Source of the DNA: Klebsormidium nitens
Lineage: Eukaryota > Streptophyta > Klebsormidiophyceae > Klebsormidiales > Klebsormidiaceae
Assembly (NCBI GenBank): GCA_000708835.1
Contig: DF237064.1
Location: 62,001-126,000 of the forward strand
Direction: 5' to 3'
Length of the DNA stretch: 64,000 nucleotides
The notes beneath the pieces are model-generated. The model searched no databases and was not told where the DNA came from. It was given only the letters and a program-made list of their open reading frames with translations. This document shows positions 22,399 to 34,200 of the stretch, in pieces. Both the position numbers and the translations under genes were made by a program. Position 1 is the first letter of the stretch, and each line of letters opens with the position of its first letter.

Positions 22399-23533
22399 AT
22401 GTCTGTGAACGACGTCAGCAACATCCATTACGAGTGCGTCGGAGCAGCGGAAGCCCGCCAAGACTTCGACCTCCTCCGCGCCTGCTCGGAGCTCTTCACC
22501 GGGCACTATGGGGTTTGGGGAGAGAGCGCATCCAGGGTCGGCGCGCGGCCGGGCGCGCGCGTGGCCATGCGCCCCGGGCGCCTCCGGGACACGTGTCTCT
22601 TCGACGAGGACACGTGTTCGCTCGTCGTGGCGAAGGAGGCGGGGCGCCTGATCGGCCACGCCTTCGTCTGCACGTTTCCGGCGTTCCCCTTTGACCCTCC
22701 TCTCGAAGGTGACTGGGACGTCCAGTGCCCTGCTTCTCCTTCTGATGTTCTAAGTGAAGTATTTGGCCATTGTCCTGACCCATAAGACTGGTTTGAGACG
22801 CTAACTGACGTGTCCTGCTCTGTGTCCGCAAATTCTTAAGGCGCTCGAATTTCAAGAGGTGGCCTTGAAAGTAGCTTTCCTTGAGATTATTATTCTCCAT
22901 GACGGCACGTGTATCGGAACCGAGCCATTTTGAAACAGGCTTCCCGTGCATCGAGAAGAGTCTGTTCCCCTTAAGCCACACTGATTTGGATAAACATGTA
23001 ATGTGCAGATTCCCGCGCGCTCAGCGATGGCCGGATATTTGACTATCGTTCCTCAGGTGTCCTCAAACAATTTTGGCGTATCTGCAGGGACCGTTGTCTG
23101 GGTCACCCAGCTCGTCGTCCACCGAGACTACCGCCACCGGGGGATCGCAACCGAGCTGTGCCGCCAGGCGCTCGCGCGCGCACAAATTCTCGTGACGAAG
23201 CCCCCAGTCACTTACTTCGGCCTTGTGTCCTCTCACCCGTATGCCGTGCGTTCAATTGAGAGGGCGGGCGGAGTGACGTGTCGTCCTTGGCAAAGCGAGG
23301 GTCTGGCAAACGCATTGGTTGCGGCCAGCGGCATACCATATGTTCAAGGGAAAAGGATCGATCTAGATGAGCGGTGCGTCATTCAAACGGATTTTTTCGT
23401 CGACCATTCGGAAGTCGACCGGCTGGCGGAGGCGGAACAAGACTGGCGTCTTGGGAAGCTTGAGGAAGGGGAGGAGTATTTTGCCTTTGCTCGTTTGCCC
23501 TCCGACCGTGAAGCATCAAAGTATTGTCAATAG
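22399..23533 (+). CDS. GNAT-family N-acetyltransferase
   Basis: Transfers acetyl from acetyl-CoA to an amine; substrate unknown. Exons are 22399-22708 and 23088-23533, joined in phase 1, 251 aa. The join restores a continuous beta4-motif A region, GTVVWVTQLVVHRDYRHRGIA, in which Arg119-x-x-Gly122-x-Ala124 is the acetyl-CoA pyrophosphate-binding motif, followed by the helix TELCRQALARAQ. Exon 1 holds the N-terminal arm: FDLLRACSELFTGHYGVWG and the strand CSLVVAKEAGRLIGHAFVC. The second half includes TYFGLVSSHPYAVRSIERAGG, as expected for the helix after beta5 in this fold. The C-terminal 60 residues are acidic and lack a known motif. No targeting signal is evident. The start is the first ATG in frame. 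Confidence 0.8.
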
Positions 23534-25427
23534 CCACGTAAGTAAGGAGTCGCCAGCTGGCTCGCGATCGTTGTCCAGGCGCCCATGTCTCAATCGTCTA
23601 GCGCACAAAGAAGACTGATGCTAAAAGTAAATTGTGGTTCTAATCCTGATTTATGTCAGTGCAGGGTTTTTGGCCACTGGTCGGGATTCGCCCATCTCCT
23701 TGCGGAAGGCAAATATACAAGAGTCGCGACAGATTGGCAGCTTCACTCCGCAAGCTCTTCCAATTCTTGGATGTCATTCAACCGGTGCATATTCTGCAAT
23801 ATCTGGCCGTCGAAGATTCATAATGTGATGTTGCACACCAAACACGTGAAGCTGTAGCACGCCGATCATCATTTCAAACATGATCTGGGGCATGTGCTTA
23901 ATGATTTGTTAGTATAGTGCCAGTGGCTAGATCAGTTGCAGAACCCCCTGCTCTCCTGCCGCTACCCGTTTGATCAAGGTCTCCTGCAGCGTGCTTGTAG
24001 TCGACTCCGTGCAACTTTTGAAAGCCGCCTTGCTAAGGAACACCTACGCCCAGCTAAGCGAGAGGCTAACGTGGACACGGGTGCGGAGCATGATACAGAC
24101 CATTCCCAATCTGTGGTCAAGCAGTTCTGTCGTACGCCCGGTTGCCGACCATCTCCTGCATATTGCATCATTCAAAGTATCAGGCCACAAAGACTGTCGG
24201 TTCATAGGTCGAGTTTACAAACAGGGTTTGCAGCCAGCTTACAGATGTAATCAGCCTAAGCTCTTCGGCCGCCAGAGAGTCGTACGTTATCAACAACCAT
24301 TGCGGCGCCGCCATGCCCTCAAAGTTCGTCGCGATTCCGCTGGCTGGCTCAACAACCACTGGATTATTCTCCTGCCCTGAACGGAAGTCCGACGGATAAA
24401 GCTCTTGCCTAGCTTCCGATCGAGGGTCTATGATGGAAGCTTGCCGTTTCTGGAGTCGATCGCCGTGCTTCAGCGTGTAAGCACCGCTAAACGCAGGCTG
24501 AAATATTCTTCAGTAACGTTGTACTAGCTGAACAGCGTCGCCGGCGCTAATCCGGTCTTGCGGTGCAGCGCCCCCTTTCGACCGTCTGATTTGCAGGCGA
24601 GTGAAACACACACAAGCCTGAGGCCTAGTGACTTCTTGGGCACTGCACAAACCCACGGTTAAGCTGCGGTGTTTGCCAATGATCATTGGACTGTAGTTGC
24701 GATTCATTCATCAGAACGTATGAACGTACATCATGCACAAGCAGTGACCGACACATGCACGTGCGCTCAGGTATTCCGTACCTCATTGAAGGCAAATTGC
24801 ATTAAATCGTCACGTACATGTACATGAGTGCACCAATAATTGAGGCTGTTAGCGCGCCGCCCCATACTGCGCAAGCTAGCGAAGTTGTCCTGGTCCAGGA
24901 TATAGGCCAATGTTAGTAATTTGTACTTGGCATTGCTGAGGTATCATGGCAGCCGGCCGCGCCTCGCAGCACTGACACATGAGCGGGCCCGCCCGAGCTG
25001 TGCGCAACCATTTACCATTTCACGGTTTGTACAGACAGTGACAAGCTTCAAAGATTCACGATCAGACATGGCGGCTCGTCAAATACAAAAAGAGTCTTAC
25101 TTTACTCATAGCTTGCGCGAACATTCTTTGAGATCCGGATTTCGCATGACATCAGCTGCTGAATGATATTCCTACCAGCCCTCATGTCCGTCACTCAAAG
25201 ATTCTCGACCCGTCCACTCCCGCATGTTGATCGTGCCCTGAGTGTGGACTAGGATCATCAGAATGTCGAATCTGCTGCACGGTGCCGGCAGTACACTTGT
25301 GAAATATTTTACAAGTCTTCTACATCGCTTTCCTGGCCGGTCTGTGCAAAACTTCCCGTCCGACACAAGCGACCAATGCGTAAAGCTGCCGAGAAACTTT
25401 GAAGCGAGAGAAGAAGCAACACTGAAC
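23534..25427. other. Intergenic region between convergent genes
   Basis: About 1.9 kb between the GNAT stop and the VPS24 stop. I see no exon, RNA gene or clear mobile element. The short open frames have no splice or composition support. Confidence 0.45.
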
Positions 25428-28400
25428 CTATGACTTTACACTAGCGAGGCGGGCTTGAAGCGACTCCAGCTCTGCATCTTCGTCCTCCTCGCCCTCCGCA
25501 ACCGCTTGGGCCTGGACGAGAAAAGCGAAAGGCTGAAAACCGCCCGAAAATGCTGAATGCAAGATTGAGAGTCAGCGAATGCTCCGGGAGTGAACGTACG
25601 ATAGACAGTCTGATCAGAGTCGGGAGACAGCAGGAAAAACCCGAGTCAAAGAAGAAGGCAGGGAGTCATCGCTGCCTCGCCTTTTGAGCCGTCCGCTCGT
25701 TCGACGATCGGGTCGGCACTTCAAACGGTTCTACCTTCTCAATCGGGTTTATCTTGGAGCACAACAACCTGGCACGTGCACTAGCTGACCTACCCCTCCC
25801 CGGAAGAACCGCATATGCAACAAAAGGTCCTTAACTAGTTCCCTAACGCCAAAAACGCAGAAAGAAGTTGAATCCAGTGAGGCTTATTCACCAAGTGGAC
25901 CTAGTCCAGTCTCAATGGGAGACCTTTTCAAGCCTGAAAGGTACAACAGGCAAAGTCAAATCTCGCTCAACTTCCGCTACAGCTCGGCAACGGCTGTCTT
26001 TATTGGTAGCCTAATAAGCCTATGCACCCCTTGGTCAGGTATCAAGACAACCCGCTAAACATTTTCACCTCACCCGGTTTACAAGGCTGGCTTTCTTGGA
26101 AGCCACGATCTCAGGACGAAAGGCAACAGATGCCAGACAAGAAGGGTCTGAACGGGGCTATAGTTTTGACAGCGTCCTTGGCGCAAAGAACTGCAGACTC
26201 GAATCACCTCTCAACCCTCTGGGCGGCCCCCTTTGCTTACGTCCCAAGAGTAGGAGACTTTCTCGACGAGGACACTGTAATTCATCGGCAAAAACCGCCG
26301 TTGTTCGGACCACAAAAACTTCAGAAGGAAACGGTACGAGCCTCGTCTAAAATCTGAAAGCAATCGAACTTTCGCAGACGCCTGAATAAGCAGAATTGTA
26401 TCGCTCTATGCAGCCAGGAAGAAGGTCCGTACCGGCTGCTCCTGTGCGGCGGCGGGCTGCTTCTCTTTCTTTGGTCGCAATCCCGCGGCCGGCAGTTGAC
26501 TCGTGTACTCGCCAGCAACTTCGTCGAGCACCTGTCGGCAAAATACAAGTTGCTTTCTGCATCAACCCAAAAGGCTCCAAGTCTCCATTGATTTCCGGAT
26601 AGAGTACACGCTTCTTCGCTCATTCCTCGACTGAGTACCAACCGTCCCGGAACTTGAACATCTGATGATGTAAGGCCTTGTCGTTGGTTCTGAAAGTCAA
26701 AGACCAGGAACGAGTTCTCAAGCTTCAGGCGATGAAACGTTAGCAACCCTGCAATGCCATGGCTGGAATAAAGATACGAGGGGCCTCCGTCAATGGCGAT
26801 TTGCTGAAGGACAGCGCAATGCATGACAGTAACGCCAATCTGCTCTGCCCTGACATTGCCTTCAGGAAAAGGGTGGCTTTTCGCCTCTATTTATTACGCT
26901 CGCCTTGACTATTACGAACCAACCAAAAGGTGCAGGGTTTCGGGCTCAGTCTCTATTTCCAAGCAGAAAGGTTTTTGTCCCCGCTAACGGGCGAGGCTTC
27001 CAAAAGGGCATTGTGGTGTTTTCGTGGCCAGTCTGCTCGCAATTCTGAAAGCGAGTTCCCGGTGATCGATGTCAGAGGCTTGGAGTAGATGCAACAAAAG
27101 TCGCGATGAAAGTAGACACGACGAAAGGCGCCAATAAAAGAGATGGGATAAAAAGGCGGCTCACCTTGTTCAACTCTTCCTCCGTCTCGGCCTCCGTCTC
27201 CTCGTCGTCCAATACGTCATCCAACGTGTCGCTGACCATCTCCTCGATGACGCCAGCCTGCAGGGATGACGTCAGCAAGGCGTAAGCGGATCGCGCAGGG
27301 CCCGGTCATCAACCGAAATTACTGCTCAAGGAAGAGACTGCTCATGGAGCGTACCGCGACTGTTTGATAGCATGGTCACATCTGAGCCTTGGAATATACT
27401 CGGTAGTTGCCCTCTTCAATTCTACGGTACCAAGACTGCCTTCCCGAACACATCTGCCATGAAAATTCGGTACTGACAGGAACACTCTTCATTTTCGACG
27501 ATATCCGGGTAACAAACTGCCAGCAGTCCACGTACGCAGCCGACGAGAAGCTCTAGCTACCAAAACCTCTTGCGAAGTATCAGAGAAAAGGGTCCGGCGG
27601 ATTTCTCGGTATCTCGAAGGTTCGGTCCCAGGAAAGCCCACAATGTCACCGTCGCGACTCCAAATTGAGTAGATGTGACCATGCTTTGAGAGACGCCTCG
27701 ACGAGGAACAGACGACAGGATGCAGGATAAAGGTTGTCCTGTGAACGACGCAAGGGGTCTGGAGATGAACCCAAACCGTCCACAAAACAGGTGGAAGAGC
27801 AAACACAAAGTATAATCGGAAAAAGTGATGCCAGAAGAGAACACTATGAACCGACAACCATTATCTATTGACGAGAAGAGCAAGACAAAAAGCTTCACGC
27901 CGTGAGCAAGTAAATACGAAGATCAAAAACCAATTCGTTTCCGCACACTTCCACTACTTCTTCTGGAAGGGACTCGCTGATCCTCGAGGGGTCAGCCAAC
28001 GGACGGCCTTCCGAAGGAGAAACGGAGCGACAAAGGAAAACGTGAATGCAAACAGGAGACGAGCATCATCTCCTTGGACAGATCCGTCATATTTCACTAG
28101 ATTTCGGGCACCGTCGTAAGCCCATTTACGAGCGTCACGGCTCTAAGATAAAGGAAGGAGAAACCAAAAGATCTGAATGATGCCGAAGAAGGCTGAACGA
28201 GAGAACGTTACAGACTTACCTTCATCATCTCCTTGGAAAGCTCCATCATGTTCTGCTGGATTTCGGGCACCTTCAGATTCAGAGGCCGTTCACAAGCTTC
28301 TTGACTTCATGAAACCAAACGGAGAGAGGAAAAGAGAGGAGAATGTGGAAAGCGACCTGATGAGAGAATTCCAAAATCAGACCGAAGCACCGACTCACCT

Positions 28401-30046
28401 TCGTCATCTCCTTGGAGAGGTCCATCATGTCCTGTTGAATCTTGGGCACCTTCAGAGGCCGTTCACGAGCTTCTTGTCTCCATAATCGAAAGGAGGGAAC
28501 GAAAGAGGTGAGAGTAAGAGGAAGAGACCTAATAAGGAACTTCCAACACCAGATTGGAACACTGACTCACCTTCATCATCTCCTTGGACAGGTCCATCAT
28601 GTTCTGCTGGATCTCGGGCACCTTCATGAGGTTGTTCACAAGCTTCATGACCTCCGTCGACTTCTGCAGGTGCCCCACCGCGCGCACTGTCGCAAAGCTC
28701 TCTCCCAGGTGCATGCTCACGCTGTTGAGCTGCGCCTTGTTGTTGTACAGCTTTGTGACTACCCGCCGCGACTGCACGATCTCCCGCGCAAGACTCTGCA
28801 ATCGAAAGAAAGATCCAAATAAGGAGATTTGATATTCTGAGGCGACGAGAATCCAGGCAGGAGTTCGTCACACCCTGCGTTGACCGCAGGATCTTCAGTG
28901 TGGATTCTAGCGAGGGCGAGAGGCCATAACTTCTTCATCAGCATATCAAAGGAAGCTGAGCAAAACCGAGCAGACCAATTGGAAACCATTCAGCTGTGCC
29001 TTGATTTGTACCATTCGCCAAGACCTGGCGTGGCTGGGAGATCCCTGCATCAGGTCTCTGCTCCACAATGCCTCCTGTCAGCATTTTGTGTACAGAGGGA
29101 TTCACCAACTTCTATGATTTTCCTTCCACTCGTTGGTCACCGACTGAGCATCCTTCTACGGTGGCACTGGTCAAATGCAGCACAACCACTCAATCCCACA
29201 TACTAGACTCTCCATATCGGGCAGGGCCTAAAAGTATGCCCAACTTTTGCAGAAACCAGATGGAAAAAAAGCAGCTCTTAAGCAATCCACGTGTCGACCT
29301 GCAGGATGATTATCTGCCCATAAGGTTTGAGCTTCCTTGGAGAGGGTCTCAGTCAAAGGTCGGACTTCCTTCCGAAGGTCTGATCTGCAGGCGGCTTCTT
29401 CCCCCCGCTTTGTTTCCTTCTGGGACCGCGTCCTTTCTTCTTCTCCATAAAAATGTGGTGGACGCGAGGACTCAGTGGACTCACAACGTGATGCAATAGA
29501 TTGAGTAGTGGACAGCATGCTTCCTGTCAACAGGGAGGTCGGAAAGCCAACTCCAGACGCAGACAACTTGCCTTTGCTGATGTCATGTCATTTCGCTTTG
29601 CGGCTTCCCTTATGGACTTCTGCACGTTCTTCTCCTCCCTTTGAATCTCTGCAAGGTGGGGGATCGGTGTTTAGCCACCAGATAATCACTCTTAGGAAAG
29701 GGACCGCCCAAACTCTGTGCGCTTCTGTACGCTATACTGGTCTACGGTGCGAGCTTCCAATCACTAGCAGACGCTCCCCCAAACTATGAACTGCACAAAC
29801 GCACTCGAGCTCTGATTTGCTTCCTCAAGATTCCTCCGCTCTGTTCCAGGTCCTTCTTCTCCGCCCAGCAGTGGCAACCCCCCGTCAAAACCCTAAAATT
29901 TCAAACCCTAAAGCCCCAGAATCTCCAGACTCACCTCTGATCTGCCGGTCCAGGCTCCGCTGCTCGGACCGTAGCCGGGACTGCCACTCTCGGACCTGCT
30001 CCTTTGGCGTCTTCTTTTTCTGGAACATGCCTGTGATCTTCTCCAT
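25428..30046 (-). CDS. VPS24: ESCRT-III subunit VPS24/CHMP3
   Basis: Core ESCRT-III filament subunit that acts with SNF7, VPS20 and VPS2 in multivesicular-body sorting and membrane scission on endosomes. Minus-strand exons are 29935-30046, 29572-29648, 28571-28795, 27165-27257, 26433-26531 and 25428-25511, giving 229 aa, the same length I recall for Arabidopsis VPS24-1. N-terminus MEKITGMFQKKKTPKEQVREWQ is the basic membrane-binding helix. REEKNVQKSIREAAKRND and SRRVVTKLYNNKAQLNS follow as helices 1-2, then MHLGE and TEVMKLVNNLMKVPEI. The acidic AGVIEEMVSDTLDDVLDDEE matches the family's regulatory helix, and the C-terminal ELESLQARLASVKS is the MIT-interacting motif recognised by VPS4. Intron 2 starts with GC (AAG|GCAAGT). 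Intron 3 carries three copies of the exon 3 end. Intron 1 holds two telo-box-like AAACCCTAAA motifs. Confidence 0.93.
28064..28485 (-). repeat. Three tandem copies of the VPS24 exon 3 donor junction in intron 3
   Basis: The last 80 or so bases of exon 3 (CTCCTTGGACAGGTCCATCA on the plus strand, exon edge at 28571) recur with edges at 28399, 28220 and about 28064, i.e. periods of 172, 179 and about 156 bp. Each copy includes the block TCATCTCCTTGGA and a form of CGGGCACC or TGGGCACC. Copies 1 and 2 keep a good donor (GTGAGT and GTAAGT on the minus strand). The roughly 85 bp of purine-rich intron between copies is related as well. Similarity drops with distance from the real exon. Confidence 0.9.
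29571..29572 (-). other. Non-canonical GC-AG splice donor in VPS24 intron 2
   Basis: Exon 2 ends TCAGCAAAG and the intron starts GCAAGT, the favoured context for GC-AG introns. The next exon continues with SLAREIVQSRR, giving the conserved SAK-LA-EIV block without gap. No GT fits the conserved join. Confidence 0.8.
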
Positions 30047-31296
30047 TGCGGCTGAAAATGATTGCCGCGTAACAGGGGGTGTTGCCAGAGAGTTGGACTA
30101 TAAGTTTAAGCTAACAGGAAATGAAGCGGTTGGGCAGATGAGCAGCTAACTCAAGAAGTAGGGGATTGCGATGGACAACTTACTACTTCATAAACTGCTG
30201 TCTTGCCAGCAACCTGATGAAGAGCAAAACTTGTGTAACATGTGGTTATCTACATTGTGTTCCTTCCTTTGAGCACTGAACTAGCATAAGCATTATAAGT
30301 TTGGAACGTACTGCCACGGCCCTCTACAGTCTGGTACAAATATACTCAGAGCCCTTTTACAAAATGAATGCAGAGAATCTTCTAAAAAGCTTGTCTTCCA
30401 GCCAAGCAATGCAGAAACGCGGACTCAGAGCGTTTGCACCCGCACTGTTCTGACATTCAATTCTATCTTCTGCTATACACCTGTAGCTTTGAAAGTAGCT
30501 CACTTATTTAAGCAGTGCAACCGTCAGCCCTCTTTGACTGCTCAGCTAGAACCCCAATTTCTCTTTATGTTACCATGGGTCTGCGCTCTCTTGGATATAG
30601 GGTAGTCTGCCAGCTGTCAAACGATAGCCGTTCACTGCATAGTTCGCCAAGGACTGAGATGGTCTAATGGAATGTAGGGCAGAAGGAGCCCGTCTTTTAC
30701 CTGAACAACAAGAACCTCGTGTAGCAAGGAGGGGTCAAAGCGTTGGGGATTCAAGAAAGGGTGCGCTTCCCCAGAACTGTGGACAGCATTTGGTCCTCGA
30801 ACTTCAACTTCAAGTCCAGGACCGCAGCTGTGCACAGCAATGCCAGCATGCATGAGAAGCGCAAGATTTGAACAGCAAGAAACTTGCCGGGGAGCAGATG
30901 GATGTCACCGGGGGGGCTGGTGCTGAGCAGGCAAACCCGTTTGAACCGGCAGTACCGGCGGCAAACAAGGTAGGGCGGCAGTAAGGAGGGCGCAAATAAC
31001 GTTGAATTGAACGTTTCCCGGCTTTCTGACTCGAAGAAAGCTCGCCCCCGGGGCGAAACCAACCGAGGGCAAAAATCGAAGGCAAAAAGTCAGCCTTTCA
31101 AGTATTAACTGAACAGAATTTCTCGTTTGACCTCTCTTGAAGTTGAATCTAAGATTTTCAAGGGCTGAGAAAGAACGGGCGCTGACTCTGATGCCAGTGA
31201 TGCGACGAGCTGTCAATGTGGGTTCCTGACATCAGGGACAAACCTCTCAACACAAGCATTTGAAGGTACACTTCAAACTGCTGTCCATCGGCACCA
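30047..31296. promoter_or_regulatory. Divergent intergenic region between VPS24 and RlmN-like genes
   Basis: About 1.25 kb between opposing starts. It should carry the promoters of both housekeeping genes. No exon, TATA box or RNA gene was recognised with confidence. Confidence 0.45.
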
Positions 31297-34200
31297 ATGG
31301 GCTCCCCTCTGACAACCTCTGCTGCAACCAATCAGGCAATGACATCACCAGCCAGTCTGTGGCGAGCTGGCGCCGTCGCCGGCAGTCTCAGCCGACGCGT
31401 GGCTCGCTCAGTGCAACCTAATTTTGCCTTCTTCAACGCTCTTACAGCGATGCAAACAAGCCCAGTCAGCAGCCACTCCGGGAGCGGTTTGGCTTCGGGG
31501 GAGGCCGGGTTCCTCAAGGGAGGAGCGGTTAGTGGAGGGTCGAAAGATGGGGGTGTGGGTGTGGTAATGGTTCCTGGGGCGAGGAGAAATGTGGTGACCA
31601 ATGTGGTTAGGGACGGGGTTACGGGGGGTGCGGAGAAGGTTGGGAAGCAGTTTGAGTGGGACGCAGAGGAGTTGCGGCGGATCCATGAGGAAAAGGAACG
31701 CTGGCTGAGGGAAAGGGAAGACAGGTGAGCGCTTGATTGTTCTTATGTGGTTTCGTGAAAACATGTCATTTGTACACTTTTCAACTTTCAAAGTACAGCT
31801 CAAACATCCATCGCAGCCATGGTGCTGTTCCTTTGTAACTTCTGGTTTTAGTCGGAAGTTTGTTGCTGTTCACTTGATGGGAGGGTGGTGCAAAGTAAGA
31901 ACTGGAAAAAGTCAAGAAGCTGGTTTGCGACTGGCCATGCCCTTCTGTTTACGTAGAGCTTTACAGTTTCCATCACTTATGCAGCAATCTAGTCGTGTTG
32001 CTGCAAGTGTCCGTGCCAAACCCTAATCTGCTGTTCAGTGCACGTATTTCTGACTTGTGAACCCCAGCAAACTCGTCAACTGTCATTCGAATCCACAGAT
32101 GGGAGCAAGTGGAACAGCAAGAAAAGCGGGGCGCCCGCGATGCTGCCGAGGAGGACAACGGCGTCATGTGGCCCAAGATCTCATCTGAGAAGCCCCGACC
32201 AGCACAGAAACCCCGGGCAGCCACCTCAACAAAATCTCCAAACCCTAAAACGGCACCCCAGTCAGCAGAACTAGACTGGACCGGCAAAACCTGGGGAAAA
32301 GCGGTAACGGAAGACGGCGGCGCAAGAAGGGACGATCAAAGGGGTCCACGGAGAAGCGGGGCATCGAACGCTGGGGCTCCTAGGGGGGCTTTCGCAAGCG
32401 AGGGGTTCGAGACACGAGTGCCGAACACTGTCCGGCCCGCCCCCTGGGAGAGAGCGGGGCGACCTGCCGCTGTCGATGGGGGTGGTGATGCTAGCAGGGA
32501 TCGTGCAAGAGCAGCTAATGTCAGCAGGGAGCGGCGGCAGGGAGAAGCGGGTGGTGCTTTTGCAATGCCGAGGAGGAAACTGTCGTATGAGAGAGAGGGG
32601 GCGGGGGATGGGGTGCCGGCGAAGGAGTTGCCCGGCACTTCAAATGCGAACGTGCTCTTGGGGAGGAGCCTAGAGGAGCTGACAGCGTTTGCCGTGGAGC
32701 AGGGGGAGGTGAGGCAAACCCTCGGAACACCTTGCTCCCATGCACTCCTTTATGTTTTTTTGAGGAACAGCTTTGTTGTTCAAGAAGTTTTCTGTCAAGG
32801 TAGGCACAGTATTTTTGCATGAGCAACTGTTTGCGGCAAAGTTTGACTTGGCAGGCTGGGGCTCGCAAGCCCGCAGATTGCTGGTGTCAAGGCCGTCTTG
32901 TTTATATGATGGCAGCTTCACTGAGCTCGAAAAGTCCGCCTTCAGCAGTTGCACTATGGAAGACCAAGACTGGTCATGCAGTTCTCAGCATTGTAGCATT
33001 CTGTGGTGGCCCTTGTCCCCTGGTAAGGTCAAATTTCGTTTTCGTGGCGCCCTTACCTTTATGTTATTAGTCGGTGGAAGCCTTGCGCTAGTGGGAAGCA
33101 GTCGTCTTAACCCTTCAGCAATCTGAAATGGCCGCAGTCAAGCCTTTTGTGGACAACTTCCTTCCTTGACAACCTTCTTACCACTGCAGCCAAAGTTTCG
33201 TGGCCAGCAGCTGCACGACGCCCTGTACAAGCAGAAGGTGCAGGACTGGTCGCAAATCACAGGACGTAAGTGCCTCGTTTTTTTGAGGATTTCAGGATTT
33301 TAGATGTGTATGGTTGACCGTATATGATTCAAAAGGGGGAGTTGGCTGCACCCCNNNNNNNNNNNNNNNNNNNNNNNNNNNNNNNNNNNNNNNNNNNNNN
33401 NNNNNNNNNNNNNNNNNNNNNNNNNNNNNNNNNNNNNNNNNNNNNNNNNNNNNNNNNNNNNNNNNNNNNNNNNNNNNNNNNNNNNNNNNNNNNNNNNNNN
33501 NNNNNNNNNNNNNNNNNNNNNNNNNNNNNNNNNNNNNNNNNNNNNNNNNNNNNNNNNNNNNNNNNNNNNNNNNNNNNNNNNNNNNNNNNNNNNNNNNNNN
33601 NNNNNNNNNNNNNNNNNNNNNNNNNNNNNNNNNNNNNNNNNNNNNNNNNNNNNNNNNNNNNNNNNNNNNNNNNNNNNNNNNNNNNNNNNNNNNNNNNNNN
33701 NNNNNNNNNNNNNNNNNNNNNNNNNNNNNNNNNNNNNNNNNNNNNNNNNNNNNNNNNNNNNNNNNNNNNNNNNNNNNNNNNNNNNNNNNNNNNNNNNNNN
33801 NNNNNNNNNNNNNNNNNNNNNNNNNNNNNNNNNNNNNNNNNNNNNNNNNNNNNNNNNNNNNNNNNNNNNNNNNNNNNNNNNNNNNNNNNNNNNNNNNNNN
33901 NNNNNNNNNNNNNNNNNNNNNNNATGATTCAAAAGGGGGAGTTGGCTGCACCCCAGGGTTTCTAAGGGCGATTGGGCTCCTTGAGTGGACAGCTTCAGCA
34001 ATAAGCCTGAGCATGATCGAAGTCAAGGGGACAGTCCCAGTCATAGTTGTTTGTCTCGTTCTTTGATTGGCCAATGAGAGTAGTGTAAGGTGCTGAGCTA
34101 TCTATATCGCCTTCTTTGTAATCTTTGAAAGATGGTGAGAATCCGGTTTGCTGTGTTGCGAGTCTGGCTGCGCCACCAGGACCTGGCGAGTCACGAAAGC

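Noticed and set aside
33292-34074. Open frames spanning the N run
   Set aside because: Created by unknown bases in the gap; not real coding sequence. The same holds for frames across 61526-61762.
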